Made by a program: the position numbers and the translations under genes
In this document: piece by piece, positions 22,221 through 37,014 of the stretch
Layout: the number at the start of each line of letters is the position of its first letter
How positions within the stretch are numbered: the first letter of the stretch is position 1
Notes under the pieces: model-generated
What the model saw: the letters and a program-made list of their open reading frames with translations, nothing else
The model's database searches: none
What the model was told of the DNA's origin: nothing
Assembly (NCBI GenBank): GCA_023313575.1
Contig: JAJTTP010000013.1
Location: 124,001 to 188,000, forward strand
Direction of reading: 5' to 3'
Source: Eutypella sp. D-1
Lineage: Eukaryota > Ascomycota > Sordariomycetes > Xylariales > Diatrypaceae
DNA: 64,000 bases

Positions 22221-25200
22221 ATGCCATCAAAGCCTTTTGCACGATGACGACGACGACCTCAACTTGTCACGTTCCTCAGAATAGTATAATCTTACGCAAC
22301 CAACACCCCCCCAAGATTCCACAAGCCTCTTATACGGCGGATTATCATTGTACTAGGTGCTTACGTGTGGCAGCGAGCTTGGGGGTGGGGGGGTGTCAAG
22401 GCACGGAAATATTGAAACTGAGCGAAAGAACGTTTATTCTGATGATTATTACGCTGATGTCGTGTATCTGGTGGAGGTACGACCAGTTACGATATTAGCA
22501 ATTAGTGAATCTGTTTTAGCAACGTGAGATGAAAAGGGAAGAAATTAGATATAAAGCCACCCGTAGCGAGGGACATAGCTATAGTGCCAAAAGTGGGTCC
22601 AAATAATGGAGTTGTGGGCCCCAACAGGGGGGGGGAGGTTGGCAGAACCGATTGCAGAGTGAAAGGGGGGTTGTCTAGTTTATCCAGTGCAATTGTGCAA
22701 GCGCTCAACCACCTCCTTTCCCTTTCGTGTGGGTATGGTATGGCAGTAGGGCGGGCGGCTGGCTTCCAGGCAAGGGTTGCAAGCGATTCGGGCGTTATCA
22801 GGTAGCGTAGCGGGCCAATGAGAATGCGCGGATGTTGGGCGCGAAAAAAAGGAGGTGGCGGCTAACCTAACTTAACCTTTCCCCTGTGCGCTCCATCCAC
22901 CCTGACAGGTTCTTGTCACAATTGCTTGCATGTGAAGGCTGTTTGTTTGGCTGTGATACGCACCGCAGCTGAGGGGGGGCGGTCTTTCCAATTGTGTTCA
23001 TGTCTACCTACTTCTTGTCTTATGTACCTACCTAGGCGCTATGTGTGTACTTGTGTATGTGACGGGAGTCTATAAGTTCGTAGTAAGATCCTCTCCAGGA
23101 CGGCTTGGTGACTGGGTCAGTCCTGCTTACCTACAATCTTGCCCCCAGTCAACAATTTAACCGACTCGAGCCAATTACATTGGGCGTATATGCGCATCAC
23201 GGGTTTTACCGGATTGATTCTATGGATGGATAGCGCCGAATGCTTTTGATAGAGGCCGGTTACTTACTATGTAGGAATATGTGTAGGCAACCTGGGAAAT
23301 TATACAGCCTTTTCCCCTGCCTGCGTGCATGTGTCAGCATTGCATTGCATACCTAAGTATGGAATTAAACCCCTCACAGCCTAGAGGTTGCTTGCTTGCC
23401 TACCGACAGAGGGAGGAAGATGGTCAATATATATAGTAGCGGGCTTAGTTGATTCAATATACTGTTGGAAAGGGTGATTTAAAGTGTGATGCTGCTCACA
23501 CTATAATCACTGATATCTCTCGCCCTTACTGACATAGGTGATACATTTATTTCAGGACTCCTATCCCAGCTGCATTTTCAGTCATTATTTGACCGCCCGG
23601 CTTGTTTGGTCGTGGAGCCATACATCAATCAAATCACTCAATCAATATACGGCCGTTATGCCGGAACTGTTACAGGCGATGACTGTCGCAATCAGTGATA
23701 CCACACTTCTCAAGTGGTTATTAGGAAAGTGCGCAAGACGAAGAAAACGACAGCCTTTTTTATATGGGATGGATGCCTCCTCCACACCTTACCTACCTAA
23801 ATTAAGTACTTAGGGACCTGGACCCCTGGCCTAGCGATTCGCATTCGCACCTGAGCGGCTGGAGGGCGGGCGGCAAAGCGGGTGGGGGCCTTTCTCGGCG
23901 GCGGCAGGCCTTTCAGGACGGCAGAGCGGCAGGATGACACCTGGGCAGGACGGCCATCCCCATCCCCATTCCCATCCTCTTGCCGCGCGATCCCATTTGG
24001 CCCAGGTTTGTATCTATTCTATTCTTGAATTCAGGGGATGGGATGTTGCACAGCATCACCTGGACAGTAATGTACTGTCACCTGAACCGTCTAACTATAT
24101 CCAAGCCAAGAAGAGATGTAGTTGGTTATATAGGTACATACCCAGCTGCCCAGGTATTTATAATCACTAACGGGGCACCATCAATCAATCCGTCACGGAA
24201 TCTGTCAATCTGTCAATTGGTCCGCCCGCCCTAAGAATGGTCTGGGATGGGCCTGAAATAGCTCCTATGGTGTGGCATAGCCCACACATATACTGCACAC
24301 AGCACAAGCACACAGCCCCCAGCTTACAGCTTACAGCCCCAGCCCTATAAGCAGGTAGAGAGTGTGTAACCCACTCAGTACCATGATGTTGATACACTTG
24401 CACATCATACCGAACTACTTAGGTGTATACATGAGTAAATATAAGTTAATAAAAGTATCAAGGTTTTGCCAGATACTCTCAGTAGTCTCCGCATAACATC
24501 TTCCCCTCCTTAAACGGTTCCCCGCGTTAATAGTTAGCGTCAATTATACATCATACCTCGTATACTTCAGTACCTCAGGTTACGGGGACATACGCATATA
24601 ACAGACAGAAATGCCTGGATTACATTCGCATAGATACTTGCTGAAGTAAGTGAGGGAAGTACCCGGGTTGTTAAACACAGTATTGTTGCTACACCTAAGA
24701 AGCATCCCTAGAAGTACCCTACCGTTTCAGCGAAGTGCATACCCACCAGGTAGAGGTATCTTATAAGTACATAATCGAGAATTAAGTACTTTGAAAAACA
24801 GCTTTGTCCCCTTCTACCTTCTCTCATCATTCCATTCTCTTATATCACTACTGTCATTCATCTTTTCCCCAATTTCACAATAGATCCTTGGATAAATAAA
24901 ACAATAAAACCAAGCACGCTTGAATAGGGAAGCTGAGTTGTCTACCAAAAGGGTACTCTCAAACACACTTACTTACTCCCCCTACCCTACGCCCCCACTT
25001 CCTTAGTCCTACAGGTGGGACGTCGATCAAGGGTTGAGGGCTGAGGGGCATTCGTCACATTCCCTTCTCATCCTCATTCTCATTCTTATTTTCATTGTTT
25101 CTAAAGGACCAAAGGACTTGACTTGCTTCATTCTACCATTTCCCATTATCCATCTATCCGTTTCAGCAGCGAGCTTCAAACCCCCAAGACTAAGACTCGA

Positions 25201-25413
25201 GTCCTACCTACTATACCCGTGGAGGTAGACAACCCGATATTGCGACATTGCGCACGCCCGCACTCGGTCGCGGAATCCTCTTAACCTTATCGACCAATTC
25301 AGCTCAACCCATTTTGCATTTTCACACTTTGAAGTCCCATTCGAAAAGCAAGAAAAGCAGCAAATAGATATATACATACACACACAGGCAGGCACACACA
25401 TACACCTCTCAAC

Positions 25414-27525
<2,112 letters not shown>

Positions 27526-29635
27526 ACAGTTCCTATCTGGTAGTGCGCGGTTTGGGGGAAACGGGTAGGCGATGGTGATATTCGGAAAAAGAAAACCAGG
27601 AAGGGTGCAAGGATGCGTCATTCCCACCATCCAAAAGGGAGAGAACAAGGGAGCATTGCCTATGGAGTGGTACTGAGGCAGAAACTACGCCCAGCCCCGC
27701 TCCCATCTTGTCTCCTTCCTTTCCCTTCCCGTCCCCTTCCACCACGCCCTTCACTCCCACCCACTACGAACTAGCATATCGAGCTCAGCAAGAGATCCTC
27801 ACCTATCCGCGCACTTACTAGCACACTTACTGGATAAAGCGTCCTGCCGTCCCCAAAAAGAAAGAAGGATTGGGTAGATCATGTGTTTTTTTTTCTTGTT
27901 CTTGCCAAAAAAGGTTTCGAGCAGGCAGGCAGGCAGGCAGGCAGGCATGCTTTCCCTTGTTGTTGTTGTTGTTGTTATAACTTAGCACTGCTGCTACTGC
28001 TACTGCTACTACTATTACTACTACTATTACTACGTATGACTCAGGCACAGGCACAGGCACAGGCACTCCTTAAGAATAGGACAACTCTTTTTTTTCGCTT
28101 CCTTTTTGTTCTGGTTAACCCCCCCCCCCCTTCTCGGTATCACTGGTTGCATAAGTGTGAGCGGGCATGACGTAGAGAAGAAGAAGAAGAAGAGAAAGGT
28201 AGTGGTGCCGTGCTGCGGATGATGACGAAGAAAATGCGAGTTGAGTGAATAAATAAACCCCTTAAATGAGCAGACAGGTAGGGAGGTGAGTAAGACATAG
28301 AACGACGAACTTGTAGTGTAAGAAAAGAAAGGTTGGGCGGTTGAAATCCACCCCATCCCTCCCTGTAACCCCTGGGCATGGAGCAAGTCAGTTCTCGTAT
28401 GGTGGGTAGTAAAGTAAAGTAAGATCGCGTTAAGTCGGTCGATTTCGGTATTCTTCGGAGTAACCATTCCGGGGGGGTGAGAGAGGCTTGGCTGTGATGG
28501 AATATAGGGAGAACTGAACGGCGAAGTCTGAGATATTCGGGAATATAGCCTCGCCTCGGTGTCAACAGGCCGTTGTGCGCCCCCTTCGATCTCATCCCAT
28601 CACCATCGTACCTACTGCGTGCGTGGGTGTGGATTGCTCTGCTCTATCAACAACCTAGAAGGAAAAGGCTCCCACGTGACTCTCAATTCCATAGGGAGGG
28701 GGAGGGGGGGAATTAGGCAGGGACTGTTTGTCTGTCTGTCTGTCACTTACTTTAATGGATCCAGGCATATTATTTTGGATGGCGCAACCAGCTTATCACT
28801 GTGCCCTCTCCCAGAGGCCTGGCGACTAATTATCCTCGGTGAGGCTGGCATGGTTGGGGTGGGGGGGGTTCTATAAGCCTTAACGTTAACGCATGGAGGG
28901 GTTCGATGATTAAATAGTTAAATCCAATCCATGACAATGGACAAGCTAACGAACTACTTTTACGCCCTCACGTAAGCGATAACTAGGGGCAGATGTTAAC
29001 AGAGATCGATGGGTTGGTTGGCTGGTTGGTAGGTGGGGTCTATAGGAGAGCTCTGATATAGCAGGCCGAGGGTGCATCTACAACTTCACTTTATCGCGTG
29101 TCTACCATTTATCTACCTAGAATTTGAGTAACAATTGTCACGTAAAGAAAAGAATTTAGGGAAAGGAATCCGAGGTATATATATACGTTTCGATAAGATC
29201 CTAACCGTGCGACAGCAGCGTAGTTACCGTGGGAGAATTGCGCTTATCTACGTATAGGTATTAAGACCGTTGAACTTCTGGGGCCGCCGCTTCGCCTGCC
29301 ATTGAATGCCGATAGAAATGAAGCGAAGTGGTATTATAAGAGAATATTGAAAGCAAAGTAAAGCATGCCTCCCCGCTTGCGAGGAGTGCCAAAAGGGGGG
29401 GCATACACAAAGTCCAGCCATCGCCTCTGAACGCCGACACCGTACCTAACAAGGTCCTTATAAACCGGGACCGTAAAAAAAAGACAGTAAAGTAAGCCTC
29501 CCACCTTCCTGACCAATCCGTTTCCCCCGTCCCCCCCTTTTTTTTCCGCCGATGATTATTATATAAACTAGACCGCCTGACGTCATATTCCCGGACAAAA
29601 CCCAGAAAGAAAGAATCGAGCGCGCCCGGGCCGGC
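27526..29635. other. Convergent gap rich in microsatellites
   Basis: The MAP kinase and DUF3455 genes end towards each other across 2.1 kb. The first 500 bases probably hold the long kinase 3' UTR and a microsatellite cluster, listed separately. A C12 tract lies at 28119-28130 and a short TCTG run near 28730. Open frames on both strands reflect the repeats. No gene is supported. Confidence 0.5.
27921..28065. repeat. Cluster of four microsatellites
   Basis: In 145 bases there are a GCAG run (27921-27946), a TTG run (27958-27976), mixed CTG/CTA/TTA triplets (27986-28033) and a CACAGG run (28042-28065). The different units are adjacent but not related to one another. Confidence 0.85.
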
Positions 29636-30477
29636 TTAGTAAAACCAGTACATAGCAGTATACGGCACGCTCTCAGTCTGATCTTTAGACTCGCACGCAG
29701 CCGGGCTGCCGCCGGCAGTGAGGACGCGGAAGACGAGGGAGACATCGCCCTCGCTACCTCCCTTGTCGCTGAGGCGGAGCCAGTCGACGGCGCCGGAGTC
29801 CGTGAGGCCGCGGTCGGCGTCGGCGGGGGCTTTGACAGCGGCGTCTTTCTTGGCGCGGAGCACGAAGGCGGCGTCCGCGGGCTGCCGCGCGTACAGGTCG
29901 AAGGTCGGCGTGCCCGTGCCGTCGAAGTAGTGGTGGCCCAGCAGCGCGACGGTGCCTACGCCTTCGATATCGAGGGCCGCGTCAGGGGGGAACGGATCCC
30001 CCGAGCCCGAGGAGGAGATCGGCATTGAGGTCGTCCGCAGCACTCTCGACGTCAGCCCCGCCCACTCCTCCGCCGAGACAGCCCCCGGTCCGCTGCCCGG
30101 GTACAGGGGCCCCACGTCCCAGACCACCGCCAGCGCTCCCGTGGGGGTTGCCGCCGCCCCCGCCGATTCGCACGTGTAGTTCTGGATCCCGTGGCCCAGC
30201 CCGATGGACTTCAGGGGTATGCTACCGGGTCCCTCGAGTTCCGTCTCGCCTGTGCAATTCCCATGTTAGCGTTTGCTTCCTGCTTCATACCTGCAGAGTA
30301 GTATGAGGGAGGCGGGAGTTCGGTTAACTTACCACCGTTGACCGGGAGCGAGGGCGTCACGGCAGGATCTGGAGGCGGCACATCACCGGGGTCCGTGCCG
30401 TTACAGCGCCTCTGCAGAGGGATTGCCGAGGCGACCGCAACGGCGGAGAGAAGGGCGACGACACTTAATGGGAGCAT
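29636..30477 (-). CDS. Secreted DUF3455 family protein
   Basis: Exons 30477-30333 and 30249-29636 give 252 residues. A signal peptide covers about residues 1-19 (LPLSVVALLSAVAVASA). Family marks are GHGIQNYTC, GALAVVWDV, GHHYFDG followed by a TPTFDL segment, DWLRL, FRVLTAGGSPAAC and the closing YTAMYWFY. DUF3455 proteins are common, secreted and of unknown function; older annotations call some of them malate dehydrogenase without support. Two cysteines near the start and end of the domain could pair. The intron (donor GTAAGT, acceptor CACAG) is in phase 1. The long reverse-strand frames over this gene are shadows caused by its high GC third positions. Confidence 0.88.
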
Positions 30478-30610
30478 CGTAACAAGGCGCGTTTGGGGGG
30501 GTGAGCTTGCTGAAAGCAAAAAGCGCTGCTGAAGAATGCCCGGTGGAATAGCGGGAAATACACGACGGGGGGGGGCAGAAAGGAAAGTCTTTCCCAGAGG
30601 GATAAAAAGC

Positions 30611-30618
30611 TATATAAT
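30611..30618 (-). promoter_or_regulatory. Possible TATA box of the DUF3455 gene
   Basis: ATTATATA on the minus strand lies about 135 bases upstream of the start at 30477. Functional role is inferred from position only. Confidence 0.4.
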
Positions 30619-33600
30619 ACTTCTAGTATCGAAAGGAAGGGGGGGCGGCAACAGGCACAAGATCCTGTGGCAGGACAGGGGTTGTGGGACGCGCCGAAGA
30701 CCCAGGGCGGGTAGCTGAGGGCAGCGTGGTATTGGGCCCTTTTTAAAAGAAGAAAAATCAAGTGCGTATACCTGTAAGACGAGAATGGAAGGGACCCTGC
30801 GGAGTGGCTTGCTGGCGCCTACGTATGACGGAAATAGACACGGGAAGGTTGGTTTCCAGAACCAAAGAATGGCCAATGAGAGCGAATCTGATAAGTGAAG
30901 AGGCGGGCTGGGCTTTTTTTTTCTATATTCTTTCTGAGGAAGAGCCGTGTCCCCGAAGTATATAATTCAGGTTTTGGTTAAATTGAGAAGAAGATATGCA
31001 TGCCCCCAGGGACGACGGAGAAAAGAAAGGAAAATGAAGAGAAATGAGTAATGAGGTGGCTGTTTGCCCCGTGAATCCTCGCTTCAGAGGGGCAGAGCCT
31101 GTAGTCTTTATATATCGTCTCAGAGTAGAACAACCCGGCCGAGTGAAGCCTTGAACTTAGTTAACTCCGGGATCCTGCAAGCTGTTGGCGTCGAGCTCTA
31201 ACTAACTACCATTGCATCCTTCCAACTTTCGTGCAAGAAAAGTCCCTAGCCCCGTTCTCCTCCATGACCCTGCGTCAACTTCAGGATCATGGGGGCGGGG
31301 AGTGCCTAGCCGACCTTTTGGTTTCTCCGTCTCGTGGTAGAGAGTGGCAGAGGGGAGGGGAAAAGAGACGGTGCAAATATGAGGCCCAGAAGCAGAATCC
31401 CACGCTAACTAGCAGGTAGGACCTGGTGTGGCTTACAACGTCCAGGGTATCTAGGGAGCTCCCGGGGTCAGGGGGTCGGATTCCTGAATACCTTGAAAAA
31501 AAGCTCATATCTGTATCTAGTAGAGTTGTATACAGCCCATTTTTTTCTATTGCGAGTAACCATCGCCCTTTGATAGCAAGGGGGTTGGTTGGGCGTGTGT
31601 GTGATGTAGCATCGCGCTCGGCAAGATACTCTCTACGGAGGACCTGCATGCATCGATCTATTAGTTATTTTCTGCAATAGCCCTGGCCCGGGTTGCCGGG
31701 GTCAATTAACCGACACCCAACGAGCGTTTCCAGGCCATCCCATCGCATACCCACAAACACCCGCATACCTATCTTGATGCCCATGGTGATTGATGAAGGT
31801 GGGCAGCACAGCAGCAGCAGCATTACTACATACATATGGGGTAGCAGTAATATTGAAAGTTGTCTATCCCAGCCTGCCTACACCACGCAGCACCGTTTCC
31901 TCACCTACAGCCTGCTGCTGGCGCACGGCAGAGTCTGTTTTGGTAAGGTGGTACTATACCGTGCATGCTGTGATACCCGAGAGCTCTGGTCTGAATACAC
32001 CACAGACCCCGAGATCAATGTGTGGATGCGTGCTGGGTAATAGTTCAGGTGTTCCCGTATAGTAATATGCAGAGGCGGGGCCGTTGGTATGCGACCTGCG
32101 GTATTTCGTAGGCATGCCGACGAGTGCATATTGGTTCAGCTGTCTCGAGAAAGCTGCATATATGTCATGTCATGGTGATAGGGGATGAGTATCCGAGATA
32201 TGAAAGACGACTCTAAGCTGGGATCCGACGTCTCTCAGACGCGCTTAGTCAAATCCCCCTGAACAAGCGTACCCCACATTTTCAACTAATGATGAGGGCT
32301 AAGATGGTCGTGTTGGCGATCATATCGAGTATAGCTGGCTAGTGCACTTCCTAGGGCTAGATCTTAAAGCTTGTCGGGCGAGATTGGTAATGATGAAGCT
32401 ATATCCACTTGGCATCACCTCATACACTAATGTGCGCTTAGGCCGCAGGGCAGGGAATAGATGGAATAAGGATATAACAGGCAATAGCTTCAAGTTGAAC
32501 ACATATGGATGCGGAACTCCCTCCCGGTTTCTTTATCGTACTTTTCTCACTTCTTTCTATACTTGTTTTTGACCAGCGCGTTTCAGGTCGGGGCGCGCCT
32601 ATTAACGGCATTGGTCCGCTTTTCCTAACATCCCGGACCGCCCAGGCTTTGACGTGATTTGTTCGGTCGCCGACCATCCCGCTCTTGAACTTATTTAGAC
32701 GCCAGCTTTATCCGTCCGGGGCTGATATCTATATAGCACCTATACTACTCTTTACATAGTAGTTATGTAGGGGTGGGTCAGCGTTGTCTCCATTCTGGGG
32801 ACATCAAGCCCTAAGACAGATATGTAATGAGGTCCTGTACGAGCATATAGTGATTCAGGATATGCACATTAATAGTAACTGCATACTTCGTAACGGTCTT
32901 GTATCTCCATATTCTATTACACGTGGTAATCATACGTAGTGCTGACTTTTTTGTGTGATCTTGTTTTCTTCCTAGTCTAGAGCCTGGCGTTCATGTCCGT
33001 CCTCACATGGGAGGTCTACACAGTAAAAACCCGACGTCGCATACTTCCAGGTTACTAAATTAGACCGTAGGTAAACCGCTATCGTGCATACAATTGTCTC
33101 AGTTCCCTCCCGTTGGATTACAGCATATACTACTACCATGCTCGCTTGCTTGCTTCGTTCAGGTTACCTGTTTTGGTGCACGTAAGATCGGGTGGATGTG
33201 CCGACCACAACGATCTTCCCGACCCTTGCCATGGATCCTGGCCCTGTGGACGGAGCTGACGGTTGCCAGGCTGCCCTGACCCTCCACTTACCGAGATACT
33301 TGTATGTATGGGACAGAGTTCCCTTCCAGCTATCAGTGTGCAGAGTAACGCCCAGTTACTTTACACAGGTGAACTACCTAATCAAGTAGAGCAATAGAGT
33401 CTTTGGCTATTCTAGACAACCAGTCATTGACGAGTTCGATTCCTAATTGGGAGTCGCCTGTCCAATTCTGCGCATCCCGGAGGATATACGCAACTAGTTG
33501 TCGCACTATGACCTGCTTCTGATTAATTGCCTAGTATAAGCAGTGAGAATAAATTAGGTTATACACATTTGAAGGATGAAGGATGGGAACCAATACACTG

Positions 33601-36600
33601 GCGGGCTGTCAGTGCCATAATGCCATCTCTGCACGTGGCGCAGAAGCCTAAAGAGGATTCCAATTACCATAACACCCTCCCCAGAACTATATTCCCCGTC
33701 GATCGGCTCCCCATGGCGCCCCATGAACCGCGGATCTCTTGGCGCCAGCATGGGAAATCTAGATGCTCGCATCTGCCCGACCCATCGCACCGTGGGCCCT
33801 AGTGTTTATACAAGTATGTCGGAATTGTGAAGATACCGATAATCCCAGTCCCAAGATCCTCCCAGTCGTACACCCATAGAGTACAAAGGGATCATCAGTA
33901 CGCAAAAGCTCAATGAGCCCACTCGTGTCGAGATCAAAAAATTACACGCCACTTCGGATGCGAAGGAACGAACTCGGCAATGCATGGGAAAGCTTCAGCG
34001 TTTCACCTCATCTATTGAAAAGAAACGCATCCAAAATCGTGTACTTTCATTCAAGGTTCTGCGAAGGTGTTGATGACATACATTAAGTCAAACGTTCGCC
34101 ATTTCGTCCCTGCGTATGCATACTACTTTAGTGGCTCTCGGTAACATCCTTAGTGGGCCGAACAGGCTATGATCCGTATTACAAGTCGCAGAAGAGCCCG
34201 AGGCCATGGTAAATGAACGTAGGCCAGGATACGTCTAAATCCTAAGCTTAACTATATTCTCTATAGCTGCACCTACGTAGGTAGCCTTATAGATGTTATA
34301 ACCGCAGAATAATCACTGATAAGGGCCTAAGATGTTTCGTTTCAGTTTTGTTCTAGCGCAATGCCTGTTAGACTATGTTTCAGCCTTAACCGGCGTTTTA
34401 TAAGCGAAACACTTATATAATTACTTATACATCACATTCCAGGGCTGGAAACGAGACACTTCGATATAATAATGATTTATATTGTTAATTGATCGGCTAT
34501 CGGCTTTGGTGATCACGAATTCAAGTTGCGACGCCGATGAAAGTTGTGAACCAGGATAATGCAATCCTGTAATACGAGATCAAGACTACGTAGTGAATCG
34601 TTGCTCTGATAAAACGCCACACCTTGGAGCATGATACTAACCCTTACCTAGGTAACGAGAACCAAAAATCTCCTCGGGTAGTTCCCGTGTTTGATGGTCG
34701 ACAGGGCTTTTCATCCCAACTTTTTGTTCCCCGCCTCTCCAGAAAGCCCATCAATGTTTCGAAACAAATGTAAGCCTTTAGGTAACACTAGTCGCACAAT
34801 TAAGAGCTTCAGGGGCTTTAGGTTGAACAAGGTCACTAGGACGCTACGGCGAAGCACTTACTATCATACCTTGCTCCTCCATCTTACAAGGTACCACTTC
34901 ACAGCTTGCGCGATAACCAAGCACGTCGACCTTCATGGACAGTTACAATACAACGACAATTATTGCAAATCCCCAAATCCCAATGCCTCGTCACAAGGCA
35001 CGCCCGACTAGCTAATTTTCCCTTCCCTGGGAACTGTAGGACTGTTACTACCGTGACTAGGCTTATTGTGAGCCCACGCTGCGCGACGCGACTCCAAGAT
35101 GTCGAATCAGCGCACTGCCGGCACGCCCTGCCGTCGGTCACGGACATACAGTAAAATTACACATCGTCATAGACCATATCACTACCTATTTTAGTGGCTC
35201 CGCCACACTTCTCTCTTTTTTCTCTTCTTTCCACGCAGCAACACAATAAGGACTCGGTAAGGATAGCTGGACACTATCAGAACAGTGTGTATTAACCACA
35301 TTGGGAATTGGGGAGGAAACCCTTCACACTTGATTTGCATAGACAAAATCCCTCTTTACATATAAGGATTACTATTACACATATGTGAGGCTACTTCCGC
35401 CGGCAGCACAACAACCCCTCGTTTTATCGCCAGACCTATCAGCAGTGGTGGCGTCTGGACACTCTTATCCCCCTTTTCATTCACCTATCCCATCATCAAG
35501 CCACTCTTGTGTCGTAGTGCGGCACATGCAGGCCGTCGAGCACTAAGTTCCCATCTTCTCCTCCGCCGCTGCCGCCGCCACCGAAATATTAGGCGTTGTT
35601 GTCGTACAGTTTCATGCGTAGCGCCGTTGGCGTAGTGGATCAGGTGCAGCACATTCAGCTTATCGATGTAGTCTTCAGGCCCCGAGTCCAACGGTTTGTG
35701 GCACTTGACTACGTCCACCAAGCCCTTATCAAGCGCCACCACAGCCTCGTTTCTGGATCCGCGTCCACGCCGCGTCGGCTTCGTGTGATAAGAGCTATTT
35801 AAAGCTGTTCGGCGGGCCCGTTGCCTGGACGTGATCTGTTAGACGTAATCATTCGATACTAGTTGGACATCGACGAGATCTAGGAGCATCGGCGCCTTGA
35901 TTTGTTAGGACGGGTCTAGAGTCAAAGCGTGCGTGGAACGTTCCCTGGTGCCGAGGAGGCACTCAATAAAGGATTGTGGCCTCGCAATCCACCAGACTGA
36001 TGATAGGAAGTGATCTATATTGCACATATGGCGAGCGGCAGGTTTAGCAATCGCAGATTCGTGATCAATGCCTTTATGTACGCTCCCACTCTAGGTCGAC
36101 GGCCTCCTAATAATTCGCTTGTCCTCGTATTTCTCGAGCAATTGCGCCTAGTCCAAACTTTGTCTGTGGCTTTGTAAATCTACCATCAATGTATTTAGTA
36201 GAAGGGTAAGATATAGGAGCTGTAGGAAGAGCACTGTGTGGTAGCTCAATTGTATAGGTAGATGCCGCGTAATCGTTAGACTCTCCTCCGCAGATATATA
36301 AGGGTTCGATAACAATCTCTTTTATACACATGAAGTTCCCTGGGATAGATACACGTAATAGAATACTGGCTAGCGAACGTACGGGATTGGCTCAGAGCGG
36401 ATCTTCGTGATGTGCCGCGCGAAGACTGCCATCTCAAGTTATTCTCAGAGTCATATACTAGGCCCCAGTGCGACGCAGCCATTGTGCATCACGAAACACG
36501 TACAATGAGAAAGTCTCAGGAGCCCAGTCATTTTAGCCCTTGGGAGAACTCATTATGAGCGACAGGTGGCCTAGTGTAAGAGATAATCATACTTAAGGGG

Positions 36601-36995
36601 GCTAGCTGACCTTCTGCCAACATGATGCCGATATGGCATGTGAAGGCACGGTACAGTGTACGCCAAGGGGGGAGGGTGGTCCAGGGCGGACATTGCACGG
36701 CATAAGTCAGAGCGGAAGTGACAGGTCTATGAATGGTTTGAGGTGGGAATTTCAGTTTGCCATTTTATACATACGTCTTCCACGGGAAAGTGTTCGGTTC
36801 CCTCGTCTGTGGCTGACCCAGAACACGGTGAACTCTCTTTACTGATATAATAATACAACCCTATACCGTTGCTCTGTCGAAAGTCATCCTCACATCCGGT
36901 CCTCCATTACCGTAAAGGCCAGAAACGGCCAGCCAAGCACGACAGTCATAAAGGGAACATAACTATACAAGCAGCATATTTAGCAGATAAGAAAA

Positions 36996-37014
36996 GGGGG
37001 GGGGGGGGGGGGGG
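36996..37014. repeat. G19 homopolymer
   Basis: Nineteen consecutive G follow GAAAA. It is one of the two longest G runs in the window, together with the one at 56370-56388. Confidence 0.9.

Larger units (their letters stand above)
21095..25413. other. 4.3 kb without recognisable genes
   Basis: This stretch separates the divergent UbiA and MAP kinase genes. It holds a G12 tract (22153-22164), a TGTC microsatellite (22193-22220), a T12-13 run near 21589-21603, several CCTAGG-type motifs (for example 23026-23036) and CA-rich leader sequence next to the kinase (25373-25410). Short frames such as 23538-23813 have no coding character. The region is long enough for a gene with many small exons, but I could not assemble one. 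Confidence 0.5.

Noticed and set aside
27921..28065. CRISPR-like array
   Set aside because: The repeats are simple microsatellites without spacers, in a eukaryotic genome.
35485..35742. Minus-strand frame with protein-like composition
   Set aside because: No ATG at the start, no splice partners that I could join, ends in an Arg-rich run, and no recognisable family. Mentioned only as a possible relic.
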